A stretch of DNA of 64,000 bases from Anas platyrhynchos (GCF_047663525.1 NC_092621.1:83472501-83536500); one strand, 5' to 3'. Shown: positions 25,560 through 35,344, counted from the first letter of the stretch. Notes: generated by a model not told the origin, from the letters alone. A program made the numbers and translations.

Positions 25560-26420
25560 TAACAAATGACAAACCCCGGCTCGGCGCGGCCCCGCTGCCG
25601 GGGAGGCTGCGGGGACGGCAGATTGCCTTCCCGAGGGGGTGGCGGGCGGGGGGGTCCGCTGTCACGCCGCTTTTTGCCAATCCCGTCTAAAATAATTCAC
25701 GGGAGCACAGGCGGGGAGGCGGCGGCGGGGGGCGGGGGGCTGCGCGGGGTTGCGCACCCGCGGAGGGTCACGGGCAGGGGGGCAGAGCCCCCCAGCACCG
25801 CCACCACCTCCCGTAACCCCCCCCCCCCGGGGCCCTCGTCCACGGGAAGGTCGCGCCGGAGGCAGCGTGGGGAGCCCACTCCCACGAGTGATCTAACAGA
25901 AGATTCTTAGGCGAGGGGGGGGAGCGGCTGGGGAGGGGGTTGCGGGCGTGGGGCAGCGCTGGGGGGGTGGGAGCAGGATAAGGAGGAGACCCCCCCCCTT
26001 GGGCGAGGTGTGGGTCTGGCGACAGGTTGTGGGGATGACCCCGGAGGGCCGTGGTGATGGCAGAGGGGACGCATGCAGGGGAGCGGGGGGTGCCCCCGGG
26101 GGGTGCCCACCCAGCGGCAGGCCGGGGGGTCCGGCCACACAAAGACCCCGGCGGCCCTCGAGGGTGGGGCGAGGGGATGGAGGGCGGCAGGCTGAGGGCA
26201 GGTGCCCCAGAGAGCAGCCCTAAATTCCGGGAGGAGCCAGCCCTGGTTCCCCCGGGGGGTTCACGCACAGACACACGGACAGACACAAGGACGGGGGATA
26301 CAGTCCCCGGCGGAGACCCCTTCCCAAATCGGGGACCGATCGCTTCTCCCCCTCTGAAACACCACCTCGGGTGCTTGCATCCCCTGCTGCACCGCTGACA
26401 CAACTCGGTTGTCCTTCAGG
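25560..26420. other. CpG-rich block
   Basis: Strongly G- and C-run-rich (25640-25830, 25910-26110), with long artefactual open frames on both strands. ACACGGACAGACACAAGGACG-type short repeats are near 26265-26295. No gene is supported. Confidence 0.45.
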
Positions 26421-27880
26421 GCTGGCCAGGGAATGGGAGACGGAATGGGAAAAGGGGGGGGGGAATGTAAAAATTTAAAGCAAAAAATAAGGGAAAGAAG
26501 AGAAAGGCCTGGGAAGGAAGGCCCCAGCGCTGGTGATGGGAGATGAGGCCTGGCTTGGGCAATGCTGGCTGGCGAGGCCTGGCCGAGGATTCTGCGGGGG
26601 CAGCTGAGCCGTGCCGAGCCGTACCAGGGCCCCCTTCCCAATTTGGGAGCTCCATCTCTTCTCACAGTGCCCGCGGCCCGGCCAGGAGCAGGGCAAAAGG
26701 AGCCCCCAGCGTCCCTCTTGTCCCTGCTACATCCCACCCTGTCCCCTGGCGGAGCAGGAGACGTGAAAATGCTGGAAGTTGGGGAGACAGAGAGGGAAAT
26801 TTTTACACGTCAGAACCGCTCGCCGGGTCCTGTGACAGCAGCCTATATATTTATTGTCCCCCATCTCCTCCGCTCCCTGCGTGTGCATACATGCACACAC
26901 ACACATGTGAGTCCGCGCGTGTGGTGTGTGTGAGGGTGTTTTTGTACACGTAGGGCTCGGCAGATGAGGCCGGCGTTTAACATTTGGTTTTTGGAAAACC
27001 CGGGGAGCAAATCTCAGCTCCCTGCTCGCCCGCCGCGCTCTGCCGTGCCGCTCAGAGAACTGCCCTACCTGCAACTGGCTTTCACATTACGCCCCCCACG
27101 CCTGCCCCCCCGCCAGAAATAAGGTTTAGAAGTTGTCACCGCTCATCTCCAGAATGAACTTTTCCTTCCCGCAGGGGACGAGGGGACGAGAGAGAGGGGC
27201 TGGCGCGGCCCCGGGTTGGGTTACACCAAGGGGAAAGAGGGAGATACAGAAAGGGAAGGAAAGGGGGAAAAAAATAATAATAGAAGACAAAAATAAATAC
27301 ACACATCGAACCCTAAATCCTTTCAAAGCTCAGATCCCCCAGCCTGAGGAAAGCGGAGTGCGGGGCGACGGAGGGGAATTAAGGGCTGAGCCCCTCAGAG
27401 ATGCTCGGCGTGCTCTCCTCTGCCCATCCCGGACCCGCAGAGGTTAGAGAGCGATCACAGCTCATTTCCCTATTACACGCGAGCTGTGGCCGTTTCTGCG
27501 CGCCCCTGCAATTCGCCGGGGAGAGGAGAGGAGAGGAGAGAGAGAAGGGCAGAGGAGATGCCTCCCGCCGGCTGCGCTTCGCTCGCACCCGGGACACGGC
27601 CGTGGGCACGGGGACGGGGCGCCGCGGCGGGGCTTCTCCCCACGACCCCCACGAACTTCCCCGGCCCTCCCAGCACCGGCTGGCTGTGGCGATGATGCTG
27701 TCGCCTTTTCCATGGGCAAGGCAGCGAAGGGTCCGCGGCGAGGCGAGGGGAGCCCGCACCTCCCCGCCGCGCTCCCCCTTCCCGCAGCAGCGCGACTCGG
27801 GTGGGTTTGAGCTGTGCCCCCCCCCGCCGCCCGCTCCTGCTCGTCTCGTCTCGGAGGCATCTGATTGCTGCCCCTTTAAT
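26421..27880. other. Mixed GC-rich non-coding sequence
   Basis: Moderate to high GC, with a (CA)/(TG) patch at 26890-26935, GAGAG-type purine repeats at 27525-27545 and CpG-dense sequence at 27560-27840. No coding exon recognised. Confidence 0.4.
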
Positions 27881-27962
27881 CTGTTGACACTATCACGCAG
27901 ATAAACAGGCTGCCATCGATCTTTTCATTAGGTGATCGCATAACAAACAGAGCAGGTGAAAA
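27880..27962. promoter_or_regulatory. Short candidate conserved element
   Basis: About 80 bases of complex sequence with ATCGAT, a CATTAGGTGATCG segment and AAACAGAGCAGGTG lie between two CpG-dense blocks. It looks like a short regulatory element by contrast with its flanks. No coding role. Confidence 0.3.
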
Positions 27963-28400
27963 AGGAGAGCGCGCTGGGATGCTCGCAACTTGTGCTCGGG
28001 GGCTGCGAGGGGTGGCCGCCCGCCCGCCGCCCGTGCCCCCGCCACCCGCGTGGGGCCGCCCGGAGAAACACGCGTGTCAGAGGGGCCGGGGGTGGGGGGG
28101 GGGAGTGTGCAAATACCCACACACGGGGGGGGTCGGGGGTTTGGGGAGGGGGTCTGGGCTCATGGTCAAAGCAGCGGTGTCGGCGCCCCCGGAGAGGGAA
28201 CGAGGGGCTGAGGCCGGGCCGGGGGCGTCCCGGGGCGGGGGCAGGGTGTCCCCGCCAGGCGCTGCGCCCCCGCCGCCCCCCGAAAGCCCGAGGACGAGGA
28301 GCGAGACTTGCCTGGGGTGGCCGGGCCGGGAGCGGGGCCGGCGGTGCGGGAGGAGCCGGGCTCCGGCGGCGGGGTCCGTCCAGCTCCGCTCAGGCTTTCT
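27963..28400. other. CpG island-like block
   Basis: Dense CpG with G runs (28085-28160) and CCG/GGG-rich sequence. Open frames are compositional. Confidence 0.45.
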
Positions 28401-28402
28401 CC

Positions 28403-28465
28403 CTCTGCCTGTGTCTGTGTCTGTGTCTCTGTCTCTCTCTCTCTCTCTCCCTCTCTCTCCGTGCC
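28403..28465. repeat. (TGTGTC)n/(CT)n tract
   Basis: TGTGTC units pass into TCTCTC repeats. In one frame this reads as alternating Leu/Ser or Cys/Val/Leu, producing a spurious open frame. Confidence 0.85.
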
Positions 28466-28499
28466 TTGCTCTGCCTCTTTTACTCCCTGTCTCTTCACA

Positions 28500-28828
28500 G
28501 TCTGGGGAGTAAAATCTGGATGATATACATACCGAGCTTGCTTTTTTTGTCTGATTTAATCTTATTCGTTTCACCTTTTCAATGACCAAGAGACAGGACC
28601 GAGAGTTTATTTAGAAAGAGGGAGAGAGAGGAAAGGAGCCTACTGTTGCATAGTCAATAACATCCTTTTTATCAATGCAATATACAATAGAGACGGCTTG
28701 GCCAAGGGACTCATTGAAAATCTCTTCATTATTTCGGGACAAAATCAAGCGTTTATTCTGATCTCAGAAATGATGAAGGATTCTCCTTTCCAGCCGACTC
28801 CCAGCCTCGGATTTCAGAGCTGACAGGG
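28500..28828. promoter_or_regulatory. Candidate enhancer-like AT-rich segment
   Basis: Complex AT-rich sequence between the CT repeat and a 25-base A run, with CTGATTTAATC and CATTGAAAATC segments. No exon is supported. Confidence 0.3.
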
Positions 28829-28853
28829 AAAAAAAAAAAAAAAAAAAAAAAAA
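28829..28853. repeat. A25 homopolymer
   Basis: Twenty-five consecutive A bases. Confidence 0.95.
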
Positions 28854-29091
28854 GTGATCACGATACATCAAAGTTGAGTGTGTGTGTATGTGTTTTGTTT
28901 TATTTTTTTTTAATGAAAGCAACATCTCTTATAAATAAATTAATAATAATAATAATGGCAATAAAACTTCTGTCATATATTTCATCCCTCTTCCCCCTGT
29001 AGGCTTTTCCCCGGGCTTACAATCTTACAATCTGATTGTAAACTTTTATGGGAGCTAAGAGGAGGGTAGCCTTTTCTTTCTCTCTTTTTCC

Positions 29092-29116
29092 TTTTTTTTT
29101 TTTTTTTTTTTTTTTT
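29092..29116. repeat. T25 homopolymer
   Basis: About twenty-five consecutive T bases, some 240 bases after the A25 run at 28829, so the two could pair in a single-stranded transcript. Confidence 0.95.
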
Positions 29117-29399
29117 ACACTTTGTTTCTTCTTTGTCAGACACAGTCTTTCGACCCAGAGCGAATTTCAGACCTCTCGCAGAAGGGGGAGGTTTCGGGGA
29201 AGGAAGGCTTGCGAGGAAGGAGTCTAGCGGAGGTGGACGCTTAGAAAGAAGGGGTTTCTCCCTCTCCTCGGCGCGGCCGCTATATATTTAAAAAATATAT
29301 ATATTATTATTTTCCTATTATCTCCCCAATTTATGGAAAAATAAAAATAAAAATAAAACAAAATAAAACAAGGAGAAGAAAGCGAGGGAAGCGGGGCGG

Positions 29400-30180
29400 C
29401 GGGGGGCGGGGGGCAGAGATGGGGGTCGCACAACCTCCCCCGCGGGAAGGTCGGGGGGACCCGGCGGGAAGCGGGGGGCTCGGAGCGGGGCGGGGGCTGT
29501 GCCCGGCGGGCCCCCGGTGGTCTCCTGTCCGCTAGATGGCAGCCGGCGCCAGCGATTCTTGCTCCGCGCCGCCGCCGCCGCCGCCGCCGGGGCCGGGCCG
29601 GGCCGGGCCGAGCCGAGCCGAGCCGCGCCGGGCGCTGCGGGGCGCGGAGCGCGGCCGCCCCCAGCATCCCCCTCCCCACCTGGTATCCCCCTCCCCTATA
29701 TTCCCACCGCCCTCCTCCGAGTACCCCCCCCGCCTCCGCCGCACCGCGCCGGCCCCTCCGCGCCCAGCCGCGCAGCGCCGCGGCCGCCGGCACCGAGGTT
29801 TGCTCCGCGCGGGAGGCGCGGACAGAAGTTAGTTGGGGAGGGAGGGGGCGCAGGGGGGGGGCGGCTGGATGGTGGGGAGGGGGGGCGCCTGGGAAGGGAG
29901 GGGTTCGGGCAGCTTCCCTCCCCCACAGCACCCCTGTCGCCCCTCGAAAAACAGCGCGAGGAGAGAGGGGCACAGATTTAGCAACCCGACCCACCCCCCC
30001 ACCCCCCTCCAAAAAAAAAAAAAAAAAGAAAGGGGGGAGCGCGGTAGGGGCTGGGCGGGAAGGGCCGGCCGCGAAAATAGCCCGAAGTGGGGTCGGAGCG
30101 CGCACAGATGTAAATATGTGCGTGAACGTGCGTGTGCAAGTGTACACACGCGGGCACATGCACTGCTTCTTGCACAAGGC
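29400..30180. other. CpG island upstream of NR2F1, possible antisense promoter region
   Basis: One of the densest CpG stretches of the window (29450-29830), including GCC and GGGCC/CGAGC short repeats at 29568-29632. It lies 0.6-1.4 kb upstream of the presumed NR2F1 promoter. In other amniotes the antisense lncRNA NR2F1-AS1 begins divergently from this neighbourhood; that origin is prior knowledge, not something the sequence proves. Confidence 0.5.
29568..29632. repeat. (GCC)n followed by (GGGCC) and (GAGCC) units
   Basis: Six or more GCC triplets run into three GGGCC-type units and then three GAGCC units. The tract is G4/i-motif prone. Confidence 0.9.
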
Positions 30181-30408
30181 GTGCTTGCCTTTCCATCATT
30201 AAAATCCCTCGCGTGTTTTTTTTTATTATTATTTTTTTTCAATTGGAAACAGATACAGAAATCCCAATTTAAAACGTTGAGAAAAAAAAAGAAAAAAAAA
30301 AAAAAAAGGAAAAAAAAAAAACTTTTCACGGGGTGCCCAAATCGTTCCCTTTTAATTCCCCTTTCCGCCTATCGCAATGCATCCTCCTCTTTTGATGTGT
30401 GTGCTGGG

Positions 30409-30414
<6 letters not shown>

Positions 30415-30439
<25 letters not shown>

Positions 30440-30440
30440 C
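30415..30440. repeat. (GT)/(GA)n microsatellite
   Basis: GTGTGTGA followed by about eleven GA units. Confidence 0.9.
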
Positions 30441-30530
30441 GAGGGAGACCGTAGACGACCCATACTAATCAGGTCTCAAAGTAAATAGCAGCGCAGGGCG
30501 ATCTCAATGTAAATTGTGCTTGTCAGAAGA

Positions 30531-30684
30531 ATCCCCTCTCTCTCTCCCTCCCTCCCTCTCCCTCCCTCACTCCCCCCTCTCTCCTCCCCTCCCTTCCCCA
30601 TCCCAGTCAGTAGGTAGCAGAGAATTAAAAAAAAAAAAAAAAAAAAGGAGGAAAAAAAAAAAAAAAGACCTGGGGGGGGGGGGG
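30531..30684. repeat. Pyrimidine tract, A runs and G12 run just upstream of the promoter
   Basis: CT/CCCT-rich pyrimidine tract at 30531-30600, A runs at 30627-30646 and 30653-30666, then about 12 G at 30673-30684. This purine/pyrimidine asymmetry sits directly upstream of the CCAAT box. Confidence 0.85.
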
Positions 30685-30960
30685 TAACCAATGGAGTGAA
30701 GGAGGCTTGGCTAACCTTAGCCTCCCATTTTCTCTCCCCCCAATTCAGGGCTCTGACCAGTCAGTCGCCTTTGATTATCAGTTGCCAGCAGCCCTTCTCT
30801 TGGCTCCTTGACATGAGCTCCATATAAGGCAGCGATCTCCATAGAAACGTGTCAGTTTCAATAGTAGTGTCAAAGTTCACTATATACAGACATTCGCGCA
30901 GATCCCCCTTTCGGAAACATTGCTCTGCTAGGCTTCCCGTTTAAACGCATTCATTTTTTG
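30680..30960 (+). promoter_or_regulatory. NR2F1 proximal promoter (predicted)
   Basis: A complex, non-repetitive segment lies about 2.1 kb upstream of the NR2F1 start codon. It carries a CCAAT box at 30688-30692, a TATA-like TATAAG at 30823-30828 in CATATAAGGC, and a DR1-like nuclear receptor site at 30867-30880. A transcription start near 30850-30860 would fit the TATA-like box. A second AT-rich TATATA lies at 30881-30886. The start is not experimentally known here. CpG islands on both sides also allow dispersed starts further downstream. Confidence 0.5.
30867..30880 (+). promoter_or_regulatory. DR1-like nuclear receptor site in NR2F1 promoter
   Basis: GTGTCAAAGTTCAC contains two half-sites related to AGGTCA (GTGTCA and AGTTCA) as a direct repeat with one-base spacing. 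COUP-TFs, RXR homodimers and HNF4 bind DR1 elements. The half-sites deviate from consensus, so binding is only possible, not shown. Confidence 0.4.
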
Positions 30961-30961
<1 letters not shown>

Positions 30962-31001
<40 letters not shown>

Positions 31002-31036
31002 CCCTCTCTCTCCCCCTCTCTCTCTCTCTCTCTCTC
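30962..31036. repeat. (CT)n tract near the presumed transcription start
   Basis: About 75 bases of CT dinucleotides with a few CCCT/CGCT interruptions, just downstream of the predicted start region. As GAGA on the other strand it could bind GAGA-type factors or form triplex DNA. Confidence 0.95.
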
Positions 31037-31361
31037 CCCTTTCTTGCATATTCTATTAGTTGTTTTTTTTTTTTTTTCTCCCCTTCATCTCCCTCTTCTC
31101 CTTCCTTTTCTTCTTTTTTCCACCCTTCCTCCTTGTGTCTTTCGCTTCATTCCTGCAGGAGAAGAGAAGAAGAGAGAGGTGAAACTAAAAAAAAAAAAAA
31201 ATCGGAAAGAAAGAAAAAAGGGGAAAAAGCAGAGAGAGAGAGACGGGGGGGGGGGAAGCTCGGAGAGAGAGAGAGAGAACGCGTTCACATCTTAATACCG
31301 TTATTATTTTGACCGTTCTTGCCTATTTTTTTATTTTGGGGGAGGGCTCTGCTTCTGGCTG

Positions 31362-31391
31362 ATGAGTTTTTACCCGAAATACTTTTTTTAG
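31362..31391 (+). promoter_or_regulatory. Upstream ORF 1 in NR2F1 leader (9 codons)
   Basis: ATG followed by eight sense codons and TAG. It is the first ATG after the predicted start region. It lies between T-rich tracts. Confidence 0.35.
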
Positions 31392-31668
31392 GCAAACAAA
31401 CAAAAAAAAAAAGAACCTTTTGGGGGCGATTTCCACCGATCTTTTTTTTTTTTTTTTTTTTTTCTCCTTCCCTGCAACCAGCATCGTGTGTTCTCACAGG
31501 AGAAGAAGAAGAAGAAGGAAGGGGCAAGAAAGAGGAAAAGAAGAGGATTTATTTATTCGACCTACTTTGGATCTCTCTTTTTCCTGCGTGTGTCATTATT
31601 ATTCCCATTCTCTATTTTTACACTTCGCCGTGAATTCGTCTCCTCTGCGAATTTAGTCACATCCGATT

Positions 31669-31731
31669 TTTTTTTTGTATTTTTTTTTTTTAAAAAAAAA
31701 AAAAAAAAAGAAGAAGAAGAAGAAGAAGAAG
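31669..31731. repeat. T run, A run and (GAA)n in leader
   Basis: T12-type runs, then A17, then about seven GAA units. T and A arms are adjacent and complementary, so a hairpin in the RNA is likely. Confidence 0.95.
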
Positions 31732-31800
31732 CGAGCGAGCTCCAGAGACACAGAGAGCGAGAGAGAGCGAGCTCGAGAGAAAGAGCAGCGACCGGCAACC

Positions 31801-31828
31801 TCCTCCTCCTCCTCCTCCTCCTCCTCCG
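31801..31828. repeat. (CTC)n, 9 units
   Basis: Short triplet repeat in the leader. It is complementary to GAG/GAA-type purine tracts upstream (31709-31731) only in part. Confidence 0.95.
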
Positions 31829-31900
31829 CCGCCGACACGGGATCAAACTGCCTCAGCTCCCCGCCCGCCTCCGCCGCGCTCCCCGGCTCCGCCGCCCTGA

Positions 31901-31954
31901 ATGGCTGACGGCGCCCTGCCCTGGACCTGGCCCCCGGACACCTCCATGCCCTGA
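31901..31954 (+). promoter_or_regulatory. Upstream ORF 2 in NR2F1 leader (17 codons)
   Basis: ATG to TGA encodes MADGALPWTWPPDTSMP. The context has G at +4 but T at -3, so initiation would be leaky. The peptide is of normal complexity, unlike the rest of the leader, which makes it the best candidate for a conserved regulatory uORF. It ends about 1.0 kb before the main start, so reinitiation is possible. Confidence 0.4.
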
Positions 31955-32096
31955 TCGCCGGAGGCCGGATCCTTCCTCCGCCTCCACCTCCCTCCTCCCC
32001 GGCCCGGCGGCGCCCCGAGAGCCCGCACCGGCAGCGGCAGCGGCGGTGGGAGCAGCCTCCGCGGGCCCCGGCGGCGGCGAGCGGCGAGCGGCGACC

Positions 32097-32203
32097 TCCT
32101 CCTCTTCCTTCTCCTCCTCCTCCTCCTCCTCCTCCTCCTCCTCCACCTCCTCCTCCTCCTCCTCCTCCACCTCCTCCTCCTCCTCCTCCTCCTCCTCCTC
32201 GGC
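32097..32203. repeat. (CTC)n triplet tract in leader
   Basis: About 105 bases of CTC/TCC triplets with CAC and TTC interruptions. All three frames are open, reading poly-Ser, poly-Leu or Pro; on the minus strand poly-Glu or poly-Arg. This creates large spurious open frames on both strands. Confidence 0.95.
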
Positions 32204-32221
32204 GGCGCTCCGGCTTCCTCT

Positions 32222-32248
32222 ATGCCTGCACATCCTCCGCGCTCGTAG
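32222..32248 (+). promoter_or_regulatory. Upstream ORF 3 in NR2F1 leader (8 codons)
   Basis: ATG to TAG, eight sense codons, directly after the CTC tract. Confidence 0.3.
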
Positions 32249-32369
32249 CGCCCGGACCGCGTGTGCCTGTGCCCGTGCGTGTGTGCGTGTGCGCGAGTGG
32301 GGAGCCGTGTGCCGGGCGTGTGCGCGCGTGTCTGCCTGCGTGTGCGTGTCCGGCGTGTTACTCTCCTGA

Positions 32370-32417
32370 ATGCCTCTCCCGACAGCCTTGTTTGCCGTTT
32401 CTGATTTTGCAACTTGA
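32370..32417 (+). promoter_or_regulatory. Upstream ORF 4 in NR2F1 leader (15 codons)
   Basis: ATG to TGA encodes MPLPTALFAVSDFAT. It is the last ATG before the NR2F1 start, ending 553 bases upstream of it. The sequence here is complex rather than repetitive. Confidence 0.35.
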
Positions 32418-32419
32418 AG

Positions 32420-32523
32420 TGGCGGAGGGGGGGGGGGAGGGAGAGGAGAAGAGGCGAGGGAGAGAGAGAGGGGGAAGCAGAGAGACGGGGGCAGTTTGAG
32501 AGGGGGGGGGCAGCGCAGGGAGG

Positions 32524-32555
<32 letters not shown>

Positions 32556-32700
32556 AGGAGAGGGGGGGAAAAAGAGAAAAGAGGGAGAGAGGATAAAAAA
32601 TCCTCCGACGCCCCCCTCCCCCTCCCTTTTTTTTTTTCCTTAAAAGAAAAAAAAAAAAAAAACAGAGAGAGAGAGAGAGAGAAGAAGAAGAAGGAAAAAT
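32420..32700. repeat. Purine-rich low-complexity tract (G, A, GA runs) with T interruption
   Basis: G runs at 32428-32438 and near 32502-32511, A-rich at 32524-32556, GGGAGAGA-type purines to 32595, then a T run at 32627-32637, an A run at 32645-32662 and GA/GAA to 32695. Strong strand asymmetry within the mature leader. Confidence 0.85.
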
Positions 32701-32970
32701 TAGCGAGGGCGCGAGGAGCGAGAGGAGGGGGTCTGGCGGCGGAAAATAAATAAAATAAAGAAAACGGCAGGAGCGGCTCCAGCCGGCGGCAGCAGCGGCG
32801 GCGGCAGCAGGGCAGCGGCAGCCGAGGCGGAGGCAGGCGGCAGGCACGGTCCCCTCGCTCCCCGCTCGCCCCCGGCCCCCGGCCGCCCGCCCCCCCCCCG
32901 CCCCCCGCCTCTCTCCCCGGCAGCCCGCAGCGAGCCGCGCCGCTCCCCAGCACTTTTTTGGGCCCGAGAT

Positions 32971-33418
32971 ATGGCAATGGTAGTTAGCAGCTGGCGAGAT
33001 CCGCAGGAAGACGTGGCCGGGGGCACCCCGAGCGGCCCCAACCCCGCAGCGCAGCCGGCCCGGGAGCAGCCCCCCCAGCAGCAAGGGGGCTCGGCCGCCC
33101 CGCACACCCCGCAGACCCCCAGCCAGCCGGGACCCCCCTCCACGCCGGGCACGGCCGGGGACAAGGGCCCGGGCCAGCAGGGCTCGGGGCAGAGCCAGCA
33201 GCACATCGAGTGCGTGGTGTGCGGGGACAAGTCCAGCGGCAAGCACTACGGCCAGTTCACCTGCGAGGGCTGCAAAAGTTTCTTCAAGAGGAGCGTCCGC
33301 AGGAACTTAACTTACACATGCCGTGCCAACAGGAACTGTCCCATCGACCAGCACCACCGCAACCAGTGCCAGTACTGCCGCCTCAAGAAGTGCCTCAAAG
33401 TGGGCATGAGGCGGGAAG
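32971..33418 (+). CDS. NR2F1: NR2F1 (COUP-TFI) coding exon 1: N-terminus and DNA-binding domain
   Basis: Encodes residues 1-149 and the first base of codon 150. The start ATG has G at -3 and G at +4, and the protein begins [12 protein letters not shown], as in vertebrate NR2F1. Residues 1-79 are a Pro/Gln/Gly-rich disordered N-terminus. Residues 80-146 are the two C4 zinc fingers: Cys81, 84, 98, 101 and Cys117, 123, 133, 136. The P-box EGCKS is at 99-103, which specifies AGGTCA half-sites. The exon ends GAAG before a GTGAAT donor. NR2F1 is an orphan nuclear receptor that acts in the nucleus as a homodimer or RXR partner on AGGTCA direct repeats, mostly as a repressor, and patterns forebrain, eye and neural crest. 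The N-terminus lacks the glycine stretch I recall from the human protein, which explains the slightly shorter total of 418 against 423 residues. Confidence 0.97.
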
Positions 33419-35130
33419 GTGAATATTTCTTCCCTACTATACTACCGCTCCCTCTCCCCCCGTGGCTGTCGTGCGAGTGTGTGCGAGTGTGAGCGAGCGT
33501 GTGGCGTGCGCACCCGGCCGCGCACACGCGTGCACACAGAGACGTGCATACACACGCGCGCAGAGTGTGTCTGTGTGTGTGTACGGATATATTTGCAGCT
33601 CTCCGTGGCGATCTAGGTCTCTCTATATTTACATGCACATGTCAATCTCTCCCTCTGCCTGCACTCCATCTGGCAGCTTTGCACCAGGTTTTGTTGTTAT
33701 TGTGGATGGTGGTTGGTGGTGTTTTCTTTTGCTTTTTGGTTTGTGCCTCCTGCCCTCCTCCTGCTTCTCCCCACCCCCTTCCCCGGCACCGCCACGCTCT
33801 TCCCTTCCCCGCTCATTGTGCCGAGAATTTATTATTATGATCGCTCGCTAAATATTTATCGTTTAGCCGCTATCTCCGCGCGCGTGTGTCTGCCTCTCCG
33901 CGTGTCTGCGTGCGTGTGTGTGGATGTGGTTTTGTCTATTGTTGGCATGAGACCGGGGGGTGGGGGGAGATACATCTCTCTCTCTGTACGAGATGTGCTT
34001 CCATTCAGCTTCCTTTCCCCCCCACCTCCCGCCCCATCATTTCTTTTTAAACCCACAACACTTCTCGGTAGATCCATTCCCAGGCTCTTTTTTTTTTTTT
34101 TCTTTCTTTTTTTTTTTTTTTTCCTGAAAGAAAGATGAAAGACGTGTAAGTAGGAAAGAAAAGAGTAAAAGGAGGCGGGTGGGGGGACGAGGAGGGGAAA
34201 ATGTGCTACTGTATCTCCGCTTCCCTGCGCTTCCCGATGCCCCAGAGTGTGCTTCTGTGCGAGATCTGGCCTTGTTTTCACTCCATGCGTTCAAAGGAAA
34301 GTTTGTGAGTGAACCGGGTTTCCGTACTTCTGTCATTTTTTTTAGCACGCTGCTCATTTTATTTCTTCGTCAAACTCCACCCTCTCCTTAAAGCCTGCAT
34401 ACAAATTGTGATTTATAACCTATTTACCGATCCTTCTCATTTTAGCAGAATTCCTAGCCTGCATCTGGCAGTGGGCTCCTCACCATTTCCAAGTGCTCTT
34501 TTATTTATATATTTGTTTGTTTGTTTCCCCCCCCTCTCCCTTCCAAGAGTTGCTGTGGTTTTCCTCGCTTTTAGGCTCGTTCCTCGCGTAGGAAGATTTC
34601 CTGCCCTTCTTTCTCCTCGAAATGTGTTTCTCGGTTTACAGTGAAAGTTTACCCTGTGACTATCGTTAAAGATGCCTGAGAGTCACACCAGCGAAACAAG
34701 TCGGTTTTGCGGACTGGGGATTACTCCTGCCTTAATTGGTTTTGAAATTGTTATTTTGTATACCACGAGAAAAGGAATGAAGGTGCTCCAGATCTGAAAG
34801 AGCTCGCAAATATGACGACTTCATTGGTAGCTTCAGGGGCTGTTGGTAGGCGTCTGGGAAAGGGGAAGGAGAAAAAAAAAAAAAAAAAAAAAAGGAGAAG
34901 GGGGTGAAAAAACGCATAGATTTGTGTTCACAGATAATTGATAAATAACTGCCAAGTTTAAAAGCAGATCCAAGAGGCAGAGGTGGGCTGGAGGGCAGGA
35001 GCAGGAAGGTCCGGCCCGGGAGACTTGGAGGGCTCGGTGGGGAATGGACGTGGCTCTGCTAAATGGGAATAAAAGAGAAAGTTGGGGAAATGTGCCACGC
35101 CAGAAAGATGAATTATCTACGTGCCAGCCC

Positions 35131-35213
35131 GTGTGCGTGTGTGCGTGAGTGAGTGTGTGCGTGTTCGTGTGAGCGTGAGCATGTGTGTGAGTGTGTGTGA
35201 GTGTGAGCAGAAA
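35131..35213. repeat. GT/GAGT-rich microsatellite in intron 1
   Basis: Degenerate (TG)n with CG and AG interruptions on the + strand, about 80 bases. Confidence 0.9.
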
Positions 35214-35308
35214 TAAGCCTGAGTAGCTGCATCTTCTCCTTAAGTTACCTTTGTTTACATGGCATGCGGCTGAAAACGCTGGCACTGATGAAGTAAAACA
35301 CACACACA

Positions 35309-35311
<3 letters not shown>

Positions 35312-35342
<31 letters not shown>
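35312..35342. repeat. A31 homopolymer in intron 1
   Basis: Follows a short (AC)n patch at 35297-35308. No retroelement body is recognised upstream. Confidence 0.95.

Positions 35343-35344
<2 letters not shown>

Larger units (their letters stand above)
30890..32970 (+). other. NR2F1 5' leader (predicted 5' UTR)
   Basis: If transcription starts near the TATA-like box, the leader is about 2.1 kb and unspliced. It is dominated by low-complexity tracts: CT, T runs (31063-31078, 31441-31463), T/A and GAA (31669-31731), CTC (31801-31828, 32097-32203), GA and A/G runs (32420-32700). The last 270 bases are CpG-dense with CGG/CAG units. Four short ATG upstream ORFs occur, none overlapping the main start. 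The long open frame across 31488-32369 begins with GTG, not ATG, and is not counted as coding. Confidence 0.45.

Noticed and set aside
31488..32369. 293-codon open frame in the NR2F1 leader
   Set aside because: It begins with GTG, not ATG, and is mostly Lys/Glu, Leu and Ser homopolymers from GAA and CTC repeats.
31843..33246. 467-codon open frame on the minus strand across exon 1 and the leader
   Set aside because: It is antisense to the zinc-finger exon and reads through CTC, GA and A/G repeats as poly-Glu/Arg and Phe/Leu runs. It is a compositional artefact.
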